Translations under genes and position numbers: made by a program | Shown here: positions 39,008 to 48,913 of the stretch, in pieces | Layout of the letters: the number at the start of each line of letters is the position of its first letter | Numbering within the stretch: position 1 is the stretch's first letter | Source: Parasphingorhabdus sp. SCSIO 66989 | GTDB taxonomy: Bacteria > Pseudomonadota > Alphaproteobacteria > Sphingomonadales > Sphingomonadaceae | Reading direction: 5' to 3' | Assembly (NCBI RefSeq): GCF_032852305.1 | Contig: NZ_CP136594.1 | Location: forward strand, 2,517,501 to 2,581,500 | DNA length: 64,000 nucleotides | Notes under the pieces: generated by a model | Seen by the model: only the letters and a program-made list of their open reading frames with translations | What the model was told of the DNA's origin: nothing | Database searches by the model: none

Positions 39008-39538
39008 AGCGTGTCCTGAAGGGCGGGATGCGTTGGCACGGAGCCGATTTTGGCCCAGAGCGAGGCGCGAGGAAGGAGCCGTGCCCGAGGGTCAGGACTC
39101 ATTAAGCGCATGGTCGAGACTTGGTCAGAAAAGGCCAGATATAGGAGCGAATGAGGAGCATAGTGGTTCTATGGGACGATTGAGCGACGACGAGTTGGCC
39201 TTTTCTGGCCAAGCCGCTGCGCGGTGGCGTGCTGCGGGCGATCTGCTGCGTCGATGCGATTGCAGGCAGGATAACTGCCTGGCTGCACGCCTCTCCTTGC
39301 AGCTCATCCCGCAGCACGCCATCTCGATCCATGCGATTAATGGGTCCTGACCCTAGCATAGTGACTGACGAGCAACGAAGCACTGGGCCAAAAGCGGCCC
39401 GCCCCGCAGGGGTCGTGCCAGGAGGCGCGCTGGCGTCGTCACGTCGCTTGCATGGGCAACCAGCCCATCCTGCACGCCGCTCCTATCCAGCACACCTCCT
39501 GACACGATGACAATGTATCCCGCCCTTCAGGACACGCT
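39008..39538. mobile_element. 531-bp non-coding element bounded by perfect 22-bp inverted repeats
   Basis: Identical 22-base termini at 39008-39029 and 39517-39538 face each other (core GTGTCCTGAAGGGCGGG). Further inward, TTTTGGCCCAG and GGGTCAGGACYCATTAA-type blocks are also repeated in inverted order (left near 39048 and 39096, right near 39391 and 39336). No transposase frame is visible inside. It looks like a MITE or a decayed insertion sequence mobilised in trans. Confidence 0.6.
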
Positions 39539-39797
39539 CCTAAGTGACACAAGTGACAGTCTGTCACCCATGGTTTTTGGCCGGATCAGGCCTGTCCAAC
39601 ATCGCTACCCCACTGGAAAACAATGGATAAACACAAAGCCGCGCGGTGAGAGCGCAGGGTGACAGTTTTGCCCCCAAAGGCGGAAAAATCGCAGCACCGG
39701 ATCAACAGTATGAAAGAGCTTGGGCGAGGATATCAGGGATTGGAGGTGTAGGACATGCTGCTGAGCCTCGGAAGATAGCAAGCTGTTGCTACAACAA

Positions 39798-40790
39798 CTA
39801 TAAGATAGACTGAGCTAAGGCATTTCCCATCTCATAAGCAAGTTTAGGAGGCACTGCGTTTCCAACTTGGGAATACCTGGAACTCTGTCGACCCACAAAT
39901 TCAAAGTTATCTGGAAAAGATTGTATCCGGGCTGACTCTCTCACCGTTATCCTACGGACTTCTTGCAACTCACCTGTCCTTGGTTTCTCTCCCTTCATAA
40001 GACAAGCATGATATGCTGGAATCAGGTTTAGTGGGTCGAGAATATGAGTTCTATTTCCTCCTGCACTAGCAGGAATCGTATGCGCTAGACCATCCGATTC
40101 TAGTGGGCGTCCCTTGCCGTTAAAAAGCATCCCAGCATAAGGAGATTTACGAAGTACTGGGTTTTTGCAGAAAACCACCTTCGCTTTATTTGGTACATCA
40201 TCGGGAACATCTTTAAGGCACTGACTTGTGGTATAAAAAGGAAAGTCAGCATCATCGCCATGAGTTTCTTGAGGAAAATGGAATATTCCATCTTGATCGC
40301 TTCTTATGCCAACAAGCATCAATCGTTTTCTCTTCTGCGCAACACCATAGTCGGCAGCATTCAGAACCTTTGAAAAAACAGTGTAGCCGAGGGAGTGTAA
40401 ATCATTTATTTTTTCATCGAGATAGGATCTGAAACGCCTGTTAGTTAAGCCAGCGACATTTTCCATCAAGAAGGCCTTTGGCTTAGCTTCGGCGACTGCA
40501 CGAACAAACTGTGGAACCATATCTCGTAAATCGAATTGCCCAAGCCTTTTCCCACTTACTGAAAATGGCTGGCATGGTGGGCCTCCGGCAATCAAATCGA
40601 TGTTAAAATATTTTCGAAATGCGACATCTCTGACATCAGCACAAATGTGTTCAGATTCAGGTATATTCTTCCTGTGAGTTTCAGAGGCTGTTTGATCAAA
40701 CTCTATAGCCGCCTGAACGTCCCAACCTGCTTTTTGCAGTCCGAGTGAAAGTCCGCCCGCACCGGAAAAGATATCTATTGCAGAACCCAT
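39798..40790 (-). CDS. DNA (cytosine-5-)-methyltransferase of a type II system
   Basis: This 330-aa protein has the m5C methyltransferase motifs in order: I (FSGAGGLSLGLQKAGW), IV with catalytic Cys (GGPPCQPFS), VI (MENVAGL), VIII (VAQKRKRLMLVG), IX (RITVRESARIQSFP) and X (QVGNAVPPKLA). The target recognition region is about residues 185-260. It follows the endonuclease gene by 31 bases on the same strand and protects the host DNA at the cognate site. Lower GC than its neighbours suggests transfer. Confidence 0.92.
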   Translation of the reverse strand: MGSAIDIFSGAGGLSLGLQKAGWDVQAAIEFDQTASETHRKNIPESEHICADVRDVAFRKYFNIDLIAGGPPCQPFSVSGKRLGQFDLRDMVPQFVRAVAEAKPKAFLMENVAGLTNRRFRSYLDEKINDLHSLGYTVFSKVLNAADYGVAQKRKRLMLVGIRSDQDGIFHFPQETHGDDADFPFYTTSQCLKDVPDDVPNKAKVVFCKNPVLRKSPYAGMLFNGKGRPLESDGLAHTIPASAGGNRTHILDPLNLIPAYHACLMKGEKPRTGELQEVRRITVRESARIQSFPDNFEFVGRQSSRYSQVGNAVPPKLAYEMGNALAQSIL

Positions 40791-40821
40791 ATTCCTACCA
40801 CCTGTAGAACAGAAAGTGAAT

Positions 40822-41916
40822 CTATAGCAACTTTACGATCTTTGCCCAAGCCCATTTGTGGCTTATGTCAGCAGATTGTAGTTCAAGTGCTTCTCCTACT
40901 TTCTGTAGGAAAGTTCTCCTGCCGCTCTCGCCTATGAGCGAAAGTGCAATACGAGCAAAGTTGTCAAAAGATTCAATATAAAGATTGAGGCCCGAAGAGA
41001 ACTGACGGCTTGTTTCAGACGTCAAAAAACTTTCGTCTAACCCTTTGCCTAAAATATGCCCGCTTCGAACAACAAACATGAGGTCCGAAATTTCTGCAAT
41101 TCTAGCTTTTTCGATGGATGCAAGAAAATCATCTCTTGATAGTGGCCGATCCTTAACCTCGATGGTAAAGCCTCCATCGAATCCACGAAATTCGACATCT
41201 CCGCCTCGCGAAGCACCCGCGTCAGGGGAATTGATGTGCGCGGTAGTTACATCACTAATCTTCAACCCAGCTTCACTTAAACAACTAAATAAGGCCGCAA
41301 CGATTGCTTGTAAGCGGGCACCGCCTGATCTCTCAGCTAAGTATCCATCAGTTGCTTCAAGTACGTTCTTGAGACTTGCTCGTTTTGGGAGAGGATACTC
41401 AACTGATTTATCAGCTAAATATCGTCTCAGTCCAAGCAGCACCTCAAACACATAATCATAGGCCCCTTCGCTAGTTTCGGCCTGATTTACTTCCTCCAGT
41501 ATGTTTACTAGAGCATCAAAGCCCGCCTTGTCTCGAGCCTTTGACCTAGCGTTGCTATCAAACCTGCGGATACGCAATGGGTTACTGACATATGGATCGG
41601 ATGAGTGCGCAAATGGTCGGTTTGCCTCTTCATTCCACTCAACGAAAGTACCTCTAGCAAAGGTCCGCGCATCCCAAGCTGTTTCATCTTCACCGCCTTT
41701 CTGCACTGCCAGAGCATCCAGACTAAGATCAGAAGCCTTGCCCAAAGTCTGCACAATGGCGGCTTTCCCGTAACTGCCCGTATTGGCATTAAACACGGTA
41801 TCAATATCGTTGGCGATTTTAGAGGTAGAATCCAATTTTTCACTGGCTAGAGCATCGGACCAAGCTCTGCGTAATATCGCGATACCGATTTCTGCGAGTG
41901 TGTCATCTCTGATCAT
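40822..41916 (-). CDS. Type II restriction endonuclease (possibly SacI family)
   Basis: This 364-aa protein is encoded just upstream of, and in line with, the m5C methyltransferase. A PD-(D/E)xK-like core is visible: GGDVEFRGFDGGFTIEVKD (Asp and Glu-x-Lys) near residues 240-258. Length and layout resemble what I recall of the SacI-type family (GAGCTC cutters), but this assignment is from memory and the specificity is not proven. The gene is moderately AT-rich against its surroundings. Confidence 0.72.
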   Translation of the reverse strand: MIRDDTLAEIGIAILRRAWSDALASEKLDSTSKIANDIDTVFNANTGSYGKAAIVQTLGKASDLSLDALAVQKGGEDETAWDARTFARGTFVEWNEEANRPFAHSSDPYVSNPLRIRRFDSNARSKARDKAGFDALVNILEEVNQAETSEGAYDYVFEVLLGLRRYLADKSVEYPLPKRASLKNVLEATDGYLAERSGGARLQAIVAALFSCLSEAGLKISDVTTAHINSPDAGASRGGDVEFRGFDGGFTIEVKDRPLSRDDFLASIEKARIAEISDLMFVVRSGHILGKGLDESFLTSETSRQFSSGLNLYIESFDNFARIALSLIGESGRRTFLQKVGEALELQSADISHKWAWAKIVKLL

Positions 41917-42024
41917 AAAGAATGTCTCAAGGCATCTTCGAAGATACGCAACACCGTTCGAATAACTTTCAACAGCAAAACGCTTCTTTGCAAATCTACT
42001 ATCGCCTTGGGCTTGACCTTTGGT

Positions 42025-45009
42025 TCACTTCGCCAACATCCCCTTCAAATACTCCCCGGTAAAGCTCCCCTTCACCTCAGCCACATCCTCCGGCGTCCCC
42101 TCGGCAACCACCTGCCCGCCTTTCACGCCGCCTTCCGGCCCGAGATCAATCACCCAGTCCGCCGTCTTGATCACGTCGAGATTATGCTCGATGACCACCA
42201 CGCTGTTGCCCTGTTCCACCAGCCGGTGCAGCACTTCCAGCAGCTTGCGCACATCCTCGAAATGCAGGCCGGTGGTCGGTTCATCAAGGATATAGAGCGT
42301 CTTGCCGGTCGAGCGTTTGGAGAGTTCCTTGGCGAGTTTCACCCGCTGCGCCTCGCCGCCCGAGAGCGTTGTCGCCTGCTGGCCGACCTTGACATAGCCC
42401 AGCCCCACCTCGTTCAGCATCGCCATCTTGTCGCGGATCGGCGGCACCGCCTTGAAGAAGCTGACTGCGTCCTCGACCGTCATGTCGAGCACATCGGCGA
42501 TGCTCTTGCCCTTGAATTTCACCTCCAGCGTCTCGCGATTATAGCGTTTGCCGCCGCATTCCTCACAGGTGACATAGACATCGGGCAGGAAGTGCATCTC
42601 GATCTTGATGACGCCATCGCCCTGACACGCCTCGCAGCGGCCGCCCTTGACGTTGAAGCTGAACCGCCCCGGCTTGTAGCCGCGCGCCTGCGCCTCGGGC
42701 AGGCCGGCAAACCAGTCGCGGATATTGGTGAAGGCGCCGGTATAGGTGGCGGGGTTGGAGCGCGGGGTGCGGCCAATCGGCGACTGGTCGATATCGATCA
42801 CCTTGTCGCAATGCTCCAGCCCGGTGATCCTGTCATGCTTGCCCGCGATAATCCGCGCGCCATTGAGCACGCGCGCCGCGCCGGCATAAAGCGTGTCGAT
42901 GGTGAAGCTGGACTTGCCGCTGCCCGACACGCCGGTGACGCAGGTAAAGGTGCCGAGCGGCACCGAGGCGGTGACATTCTGCAGATTGTTGGCGCGCGCG
43001 CCATGCACTGTCAGCTTTTTGCCATTGCCCTTGCGCCGCTGTTTCGGGACGGCGATTTCCTTGCGGCCCGTCAGATAATCGGCGGTGAGCGATTTTTTCG
43101 ATTTGAGGATCTGTTTCAGCGTGCCTTCCGCCACCACCGCGCCGCCGCGCACACCCGCGCCGGGGCCGAGATCGACGATATAATCGGCCTGGCGAATGGC
43201 GTCTTCATCATGCTCGACGACGATGACAGTGTTGCCGAGATCGCGCAGGCGTTTGAGTGTCACCAGCAGCCGGTCATTGTCACGCTGGTGCAGGCCGATG
43301 CTGGGTTCATCCAACACATAGAGCACGCCCGACAGGCCGCTGCCGATCTGGCTGGCGAGACGGATGCGCTGGCTCTCGCCGCCGGAAAGCGTACCCGATT
43401 TGCGGTCGAGATTGAGATAGTCAAGGCCGACATTATTGAGGAAGCCGAGCCGCTCGATAATCTCCTTGAGGATCGGCTTGGCGATCTGTTTCTGCTGGTC
43501 GGTAAGCTTGTCCTCCAGCACCTCAAACCAGGCGAGCGCATCGCCGACGCTGCGCCGGGTGGAGATGGAGATATCCTCGCCGGCAATCTTGACCGCCAGC
43601 GCCTCGGGCTTGAGCCGCGCGCCATGGCACACTTCGCAGGGCTGCGCCGTCTGGAATTTCGCCAGCTCCTCGCGCATCCAGGCGCTGTCGGTCTGCAGCA
43701 GGCGGCGGTTGAGATTGCCGATCACGCCCTCAAACGGCTTTTTCACCTGATAGCTCTTTTTGCCATCCTTGAAGGTCAGCGTCACCGGCAGGCCGCCGGT
43801 GCCGGTGAGGATCACGTCCTTGTCCTGCGCCTCCATATCCTTCCACGGCGTGGTGAGATCAAAGCCGAAATGGTCGGCGAGGCTGGTCAGCACCTGCATA
43901 TAATAGGGCGATGGCGGGTTGGACTTGGCCCAGGGCGCGATGGCGCCTTGTTTGAGGGTAAGCTCCGGATTCGGAACGACAAGATCGGGATCAAAATATT
44001 GCTTCTCGCCAATGCCATCGCAGGCCGGGCACGCGCCCTGCGGGGCGTTGAACGAGAATAGCCGCGGTTCGATTTCCTCAATGGTGAAGCCGGAGACGGG
44101 GCAAGCAAAGCGTTCGGAGAAAATGATGCGGTTGTCCGGGACGCCGGTGCCTTTCATCTTCTGTCCCTGGGCGCTGACTTTCCCTTCCCCGTTCGCATCG
44201 AGCGAAGTCGAGATGCCGCTCTCCGGTGTCTCGACTTCGCTCGACACGAACGGCTTTTGGGCCATAGCCTCTGCAACCGTCCCCTCGGCCAGATCAACAT
44301 AAGCCAGCCCATTCGCCAGCTTCAGCGCGGTCTCAAAGCTGTCCGCCAGCCGCGTGTCCATACTGTCATCATCGCGCACCACCAGCCGGTCGACCACCAC
44401 CTCAATGTCATGCTTGTATTTCTTGTCGAGCGCAGGCGCTTCCTCGATATCATAAAACTCGCCATCGACGCGGACGCGGGCAAAGCCCGCTTTCTGCCAC
44501 TCTTTCAGCTCCTTGCGATATTCACCCTTGCGGCCGCGCACCACCGGGGCGAGCAGATAGAGCCGCGTCTTTTCCGGCAGCTGCTTGACCCGGTCGACCA
44601 TCTGGCTGACCGTCTGCGCGGTTATCGGCTCGCCGGTCGCGGGCGAATAGGGCACACCGACGCGCGCCCATAACAGCCGCATATAGTCATAAATCTCGGT
44701 GACGGTGGCAACAGTGGAACGCGGATTGCGGCTGGTGGTCTTCTGCTCGATCGAGATCGCCGGCGAGAGGCCTTCGATATGCTCGACATCGGGCTTCTGC
44801 ATCATCTCGAGAAACTGCCGCGCATAGGCGGATAAGCTCTCGACATAACGCCGCTGCCCCTCGGCATAGATGGTATCGAACGCCAGCGACGATTTACCGC
44901 TGCCCGACAGGCCGGTAATGACGATCAGCTTGTCGCGCGGCAGATCAATATCCACGCCCTGAAGGTTATGCTCACGCGCCCCGCGCACGCTGATCTTTGT
45001 GAGAGACAT
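42025..45009 (-). CDS. uvrA: Excinuclease ABC subunit A, with an in-frame palindromic insertion
   Basis: UvrA is the damage-recognition ATPase of nucleotide excision repair. It has 994 aa from ATG 45009. Two ABC modules are seen: Walker [10 protein letters not shown] near residue 35 and GVSGSGKSS in the second half. Signatures [15 protein letters not shown] and [15 protein letters not shown] are present, as are zinc-finger cysteines ([20 protein letters not shown] with CEECGGKRY). Residues ~253-274 come from a 65-bp palindromic repeat inserted in frame, just before [11 protein letters not shown]. The frame is intact. Confidence 0.96.
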   Translation of the reverse strand: MSLTKISVRGAREHNLQGVDIDLPRDKLIVITGLSGSGKSSLAFDTIYAEGQRRYVESLSAYARQFLEMMQKPDVEHIEGLSPAISIEQKTTSRNPRSTVATVTEIYDYMRLLWARVGVPYSPATGEPITAQTVSQMVDRVKQLPEKTRLYLLAPVVRGRKGEYRKELKEWQKAGFARVRVDGEFYDIEEAPALDKKYKHDIEVVVDRLVVRDDDSMDTRLADSFETALKLANGLAYVDLAEGTVAEAMAQKPFVSSEVETPESGISTSLDANGEGKVSAQGQKMKGTGVPDNRIIFSERFACPVSGFTIEEIEPRLFSFNAPQGACPACDGIGEKQYFDPDLVVPNPELTLKQGAIAPWAKSNPPSPYYMQVLTSLADHFGFDLTTPWKDMEAQDKDVILTGTGGLPVTLTFKDGKKSYQVKKPFEGVIGNLNRRLLQTDSAWMREELAKFQTAQPCEVCHGARLKPEALAVKIAGEDISISTRRSVGDALAWFEVLEDKLTDQQKQIAKPILKEIIERLGFLNNVGLDYLNLDRKSGTLSGGESQRIRLASQIGSGLSGVLYVLDEPSIGLHQRDNDRLLVTLKRLRDLGNTVIVVEHDEDAIRQADYIVDLGPGAGVRGGAVVAEGTLKQILKSKKSLTADYLTGRKEIAVPKQRRKGNGKKLTVHGARANNLQNVTASVPLGTFTCVTGVSGSGKSSFTIDTLYAGAARVLNGARIIAGKHDRITGLEHCDKVIDIDQSPIGRTPRSNPATYTGAFTNIRDWFAGLPEAQARGYKPGRFSFNVKGGRCEACQGDGVIKIEMHFLPDVYVTCEECGGKRYNRETLEVKFKGKSIADVLDMTVEDAVSFFKAVPPIRDKMAMLNEVGLGYVKVGQQATTLSGGEAQRVKLAKELSKRSTGKTLYILDEPTTGLHFEDVRKLLEVLHRLVEQGNSVVVIEHNLDVIKTADWVIDLGPEGGVKGGQVVAEGTPEDVAEVKGSFTGEYLKGMLAK
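44189..44253. repeat. 65-bp palindromic repeat inside uvrA
   Basis: Arms of 25 bases (44189-44213 and 44229-44253) are inverted copies with two mismatches around a 15-base loop; the core is TCGAGCGAAGTCGAGA. The same core occurs in non-coding DNA near 38661. In uvrA it encodes [20 protein letters not shown] and neighbouring residues without a stop. Confidence 0.9.
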
Positions 45010-45238
45010 GGCAGCTCTTTCCGACAGTCCAACATTCGGCCCGAACGACCTTATGTTCCATAAATGTTCTGATGGCAAGCGCGGCTATGCGCCTATCCCC
45101 TGATAGGCAAAGAAATGGCGATTGGCGTGCGAAAATGCAATGCCCGATGCTGCTTATATCCGTCCATATAGGGCTGGTCGAAATCCGGTTGCAGATCGGC
45201 AGGAATGCGCGATGCTCCTCTGAAAAAGGGGAGGAACC

Positions 45239-45811
45239 ATGGACAAATCACATCTATACTTTCGCAAAGCGCTGGCCGGTTCGGCTTTCACAGGCGCACT
45301 TCTGCTCTCATTCGGCAGCACTGCACTGGCGCAGCAAAACAGCACAGCAGCCACACCAAAGCCGCCCCCACCCTGCTCCACCGAAGCACATCGCGCCTTT
45401 GATTTCTGGCTTGGCGAATGGGACGTCACTCCGGCGGGCCGGGAAGCCCCTACGGCCATCAACACAATCGAAAATATGCATGGCGGCTGTGTCATCCGCG
45501 AGAGTTATAGCACCAAGGGCGGTTATAGCGGGATGAGCATGAGCTTTTACGACGCCGCCCGCGACATCTGGCATCAGACATGGATGGGTCTGGACGGCAA
45601 TGCGCTCTATATTGAAGGCGGCGTCAATGATGCCGGCGCGATGGTGCTGAGCAACAAAAACTGGCCCGGCTATGTTGAGGGATCACCCGTCAATCGCGTT
45701 ACCTGGACGCCCGATGACGATGGCTCGGTGCGACAGCATTGGGAGCAATCAACCGATGGCGAAAAGACATGGACGACTGTTTTTGACGGGCAATATGTGA
45801 AGCGAAAATAG
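45239..45811 (+). CDS. Secreted DUF1579-like protein
   Basis: This gene encodes 190 aa; ATG 45239 sits behind GGGAGGAA. A signal peptide (ALAGSAFTGALLLSFGSTALAQ) is followed by a compact domain with HRAFDFWLGEWDVTPAGR, GGCVIRESYSTKGGYSG and WTPDDDGSVRQHWEQSTDG. This pattern matches the DUF1579-type barrel proteins of unknown function. It is divergent from uvrA and stands alone. Confidence 0.78.
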   Translation: MDKSHLYFRKALAGSAFTGALLLSFGSTALAQQNSTAATPKPPPPCSTEAHRAFDFWLGEWDVTPAGREAPTAINTIENMHGGCVIRESYSTKGGYSGMSMSFYDAARDIWHQTWMGLDGNALYIEGGVNDAGAMVLSNKNWPGYVEGSPVNRVTWTPDDDGSVRQHWEQSTDGEKTWTTVFDGQYVKRK

Positions 45812-45840
45812 GCGGTTTTCACCTGTGACAGAAACGTAGG

Positions 45841-46699
45841 TATTATGGTGACACTTGCAACAACCCCTTATTTCGCCTAGCCCCTGCCCATGGCTCGTCT
45901 CCCCCGTATTGTTATTCCCGGCATACCGCATCATGTCACCCAGCGCGGCAATCGGCGTGAGCAGGTGTTTTTCGAGGATGATGACTATGCGCTTTATCTC
46001 GATCTGCTCGCCGATGCCGCCGCAGAGGCGCGGGCAGAAATCTGGTCTTACTGCCTGATGCCCAATCATGTGCATATCATCATCACGCCATCGGATGAGG
46101 ATGGGCTGTGGCGTACCTTTCGCAAGGCGCACCGCCATTACACCGGCTATATCAATGCGCGCATGCGGGTGACCGGGCATTTATGGCAGGGGCGCTATGG
46201 ATCGGTGGCGATGGATGAGACGCATTTTGTCGCAGCATTGCGCTATGTCGCGCTCAATCCGGTGCGTGCAAAGCTGGTCAGCCGCGCCGAGGACTGGCCA
46301 TGGTCGAGCACCCGGGCATTGATTGCGGGCAAGGATGATCGCTTTGTCAAAACCGCCCCGGCGCTGGAGCGGGTGGGCGATTTCAAGGCGTTTCTCGGCG
46401 AGGATTTTGACGAGGAGATGACCTATGCCGCGCTCCGCAAAGCTGAAACGCTGGGCCGCCCTATCGGCTCGGAGCAATGGCTCGACGATATGGAGGCCAA
46501 GCTGGACTGCAAGCTCCGGCCCGGCAAAAGGGGGCCAAAGCCGAAAGACGCGAAGTTGTAATCAGGGGTTATTGCGACTGCCACAAGAATAGAAGTTACG
46601 AAAGGGACACTCTCAAGCGGCAGAAATATGGGAACATCCTCACGCGGAGGCGCAGTTTAGAGAATGTATTTCGGGGTTATTGCAAGTGTCACCGTAATT
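45841..46699 (+). mobile_element. RAYT unit with flanking inverted repeats
   Basis: The transposase gene is bounded by inverted copies of GGTGACACTTGCAA-AACCCC (left 45841-45866, right 46673-46699, the right copy reading GGGGTTATTGCAAGTGTCAC). A diverged third copy lies directly after the gene (46565-46585). This is the layout of REP-associated tyrosine transposases with their own repeats. A CACGCGGAGGCGCAG repeat scrap sits at about 46639-46655. Confidence 0.75.
45890..46561 (+). CDS. REP-associated tyrosine transposase (RAYT)
   Basis: This 223-aa Y1-type single-strand transposase is related to IS200/IS605 TnpA. Visible motifs are RIVIPGIPHHVTQRGNRREQ at the N-terminus, the HUH pair in YCLMPNHVHIIITP, and the region of the catalytic Tyr (HRHYTGYIN) with GHLWQGRYGS. 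RAYTs are usually single-copy and are thought to move or maintain REP palindromes. This one is a candidate source for the repeats found across the window, although only its own flanking repeats are linked to it by sequence. Confidence 0.92.
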   Translation: MARLPRIVIPGIPHHVTQRGNRREQVFFEDDDYALYLDLLADAAAEARAEIWSYCLMPNHVHIIITPSDEDGLWRTFRKAHRHYTGYINARMRVTGHLWQGRYGSVAMDETHFVAALRYVALNPVRAKLVSRAEDWPWSSTRALIAGKDDRFVKTAPALERVGDFKAFLGEDFDEEMTYAALRKAETLGRPIGSEQWLDDMEAKLDCKLRPGKRGPKPKDAKL

Positions 46700-47279
46700 A
46701 CAATTTGCTCCTGAAGAGAATCAGCCCTCTACTCAAGAGCAAATCGATGCAACAAAAACGGCGATAGAAGGAATTCTCGCTGTCATTCAAGATATAGCAG
46801 ATAAGCATGGCGGTGATCAGCGTATAGAATTGCCAGATGGAAGCATTACTACTGCATCTGATCTTATAAAGGGGTTAGGTGATCTTTATGCAGGTATAGA
46901 TTTAGGCATTACCCTAGGTGAAGTAGCTACTGGTGATAAAAACATTAGAGAAGCTTACCACGTAGTATTTGGTATAACGGTTGGTGCGGCTGTGGCTTCG
47001 GCAGGTGCCTCGGCTACAGTGGCATTAGCTGCAGGCTTCACTGCAGAATACGCAGCTAACCATGTTGTACAATGGATAGGTGCTCTCGGTGATCTAAACA
47101 GAGATTTTCAATCATATGCTGATGAGCAGATTGAACAATTTATAAAAGAAAATTCTAATATCAAACCCGGCACCTATAACAATCCCATAGAATTATATAG
47201 AGGAATGTTAGGGCTTCCTGAAAACCCTTATAATAGAGAAGTTGGCGGACCACACCTTAACCATATTCCGATACCCTAA
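46698..47279 (+). pseudogene. 5'-truncated AT-rich gene remnant
   Basis: The frame opens right inside the right-hand repeat of the RAYT unit (stop at 46695-46697) and runs 193 codons with good protein character, but has no ATG near its start; the first start-like codon is TTG 46830. It seems to have lost its 5' end when the repeat arrived. The remaining part has a helical stretch, a glycine/alanine-rich hydrophobic segment (GITVGAAVASAGASATVALA) that could cross a membrane, and a C-terminal tail GGPHLNHIPIP like that of some large secreted or toxin proteins. Function unknown. Confidence 0.6.
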
Positions 47280-47296
47280 ATAAAGAATGTGCAACA

Positions 47297-48913
47297 ATGA
47301 ATAGTGATAATAGTAGGCATCTTATATATAGAATCATTTTATCTATATTGTCCTGCCTACTATTATCTTTTGATTGCCAATCTCCGAACTCATCAAAATA
47401 CGATCTGTCTGAAATCATTGATGAATCAAATAATGGTATAAGCACAATTATAGTTGATCTCCGTGGCGGTAATTGGTCAGATAGAGATTCAGTATGTGGG
47501 AATTCTCATTTATTTGAACATATTCTAGGGAGAAAAATCTTTGAAGAATTGCTTTTATCTCAATTGGACTTTGGGTTCTCAGTAAATGGCTTTACCTCTC
47601 CCGATTCGATTATAATCATTGTAAAGGTTGGCGGTGCAAGAGCTGGAGTAATTAGTGCTCTCGAAAGCATTCAAAAAGCTCTAGGCACAACGCCGGCTAG
47701 AGAAATCGTTAGCCAAGAGATTCGTGTTGTTAACGCTGAGATTAAACGCCTGTCCAAACCATCTCATGATCTTGGTCAGTTAACTGCGTCATTGAAGGGT
47801 GATAATGGCAACTATCTTATCGGAAATTGCCTTCGGCTTCCAGATCAATTGGATGTCAACGCTGAAGACCTGATCATTGACTCAATAAGTGTCATATATG
47901 AGAGTGGAGACTCTATATTATATGACAGATTAAATATATCGAACAATCGTGAATCCTCGAACCTTGCAATTAAGGGTACAGATTTTATTGAAGGTCGTAA
48001 TCAACCAAGCGCAGTATATTTTAATGCGGCCCCGCAAGACGACCTTGATGGGACAAAGACTATTAAAAATTTAGCACTATGGCACTATATTTCAGGTAAA
48101 ATTGATGGTAAATCGCAAATACACTTCACTCCAATAAGTAAGCTTGGATTTATTGCTAGAATAAATGAGGAAATTGATAATAATATACTGCAATCATACA
48201 AAGAATCATTCTTAAAATTAAATGATGAAGAATTTACGGAGCACATTAAGTTTGCGCAAAACCTATTCTGTGCTAATATGGGGAGAAAAAACGAGGATAT
48301 AAGCTTAGTAAGTCACAGAGTCTCTATTGATTACTGGGCAAGCATGTCAACTTTCACTAGAGTGTGTAAAAATAACCACTATGCAGAATTTATGCCGGGT
48401 AGTTATGAAGATATTTATTTGTCTTATCCAATGCATGGAGAAGATTCTAATTTTAGCAGTAATACACGACATAGCGAGCTTGATAGAAATGACAATATAT
48501 TAAATATATGCAATCATACGATGTATGATGATGGTATTTACTATGATTATTATCATTCACTGATGACGGTGATGATATTGCAGGAATTACGTTTTCAAAA
48601 AGGTGTCGTTCTATCCGTCAAGAAATCCTATAAATCAGACGGTTGCTTCGCATTTATGATTAGCGAGATGACTACTTCGCGCACAGTTATAAAGGATACG
48701 GTACGACAGCTCTTTATCTTCGAAGATAATGTATTGAATAGCATGAAGATCAACAGGGCGCACAAGGCATTATGTCTAGAATTTTCTTTATTAGCCAGAG
48801 ATCAGATTAATGATAGAGAATGTAGCTTGGAAGCAAAAGCTGGAACAGTGAAATTCATTAAAGAGTTCACGAATAACGCTAGTTATACATGGAATGTTGG
48901 TTCAGATATATGA
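47297..48913 (+). CDS. M16 (insulinase/processing peptidase)-like protein, AT-rich
   Basis: This 538-aa protein starts with a hydrophobic signal (IILSILSCLLLSF). It contains the inverted zinc motif HxxEH as His71-Leu-Phe-Glu74-His75. Glu148, in EIRVVNAEIKRL, is at the distance and in the sequence setting of the third M16 zinc ligand (usually ERxVVxNEIxR). The catalytic set thus appears intact, although the rest is very diverged. The gene is AT-rich compared with the chromosome and is probably imported. Its TGA overlaps the next ATG (ATGA). A role in maturing or degrading a peptide made by the island is possible but not shown. Confidence 0.65.
   Translation: MNSDNSRHLIYRIILSILSCLLLSFDCQSPNSSKYDLSEIIDESNNGISTIIVDLRGGNWSDRDSVCGNSHLFEHILGRKIFEELLLSQLDFGFSVNGFTSPDSIIIIVKVGGARAGVISALESIQKALGTTPAREIVSQEIRVVNAEIKRLSKPSHDLGQLTASLKGDNGNYLIGNCLRLPDQLDVNAEDLIIDSISVIYESGDSILYDRLNISNNRESSNLAIKGTDFIEGRNQPSAVYFNAAPQDDLDGTKTIKNLALWHYISGKIDGKSQIHFTPISKLGFIARINEEIDNNILQSYKESFLKLNDEEFTEHIKFAQNLFCANMGRKNEDISLVSHRVSIDYWASMSTFTRVCKNNHYAEFMPGSYEDIYLSYPMHGEDSNFSSNTRHSELDRNDNILNICNHTMYDDGIYYDYYHSLMTVMILQELRFQKGVVLSVKKSYKSDGCFAFMISEMTTSRTVIKDTVRQLFIFEDNVLNSMKINRAHKALCLEFSLLARDQINDRECSLEAKAGTVKFIKEFTNNASYTWNVGSDI

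Larger units (their letters stand above)
38428..39797. other. 1.4-kb gene-free repeat-rich stretch
   Basis: I see no credible gene here. The long open frame on the plus strand (to 39350) is read through palindromes and has no protein character. The stretch holds several repeat families: a CCCCTCCCCTTGAGGGAGGG hairpin near 38476, a CTCGAGCGAAGTCGAG palindrome near 38661 like that inside uvrA, a nested repeat at 38733-38880, and a 531-bp inverted-repeat unit at 39008-39538. The last ~250 bases before the methyltransferase gene look unique. Confidence 0.7.

Noticed and set aside
38181-39350. A 389-codon plus-strand open frame
   Set aside because: It starts inside the PilZ gene in another frame and runs through palindromic repeats; the translation is Arg/Pro/Ser-rich with no domain character.
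37036-39538. Possible CRISPR array in the repeat-rich stretches
   Set aside because: The repeats are palindromic pairs of several families, not regularly spaced direct repeats, and no cas genes are near.
42007-44061. A 684-codon plus-strand open frame opposite uvrA
   Set aside because: It is the antisense shadow of a clearly real uvrA; GC-rich codon use leaves the complementary frame open.
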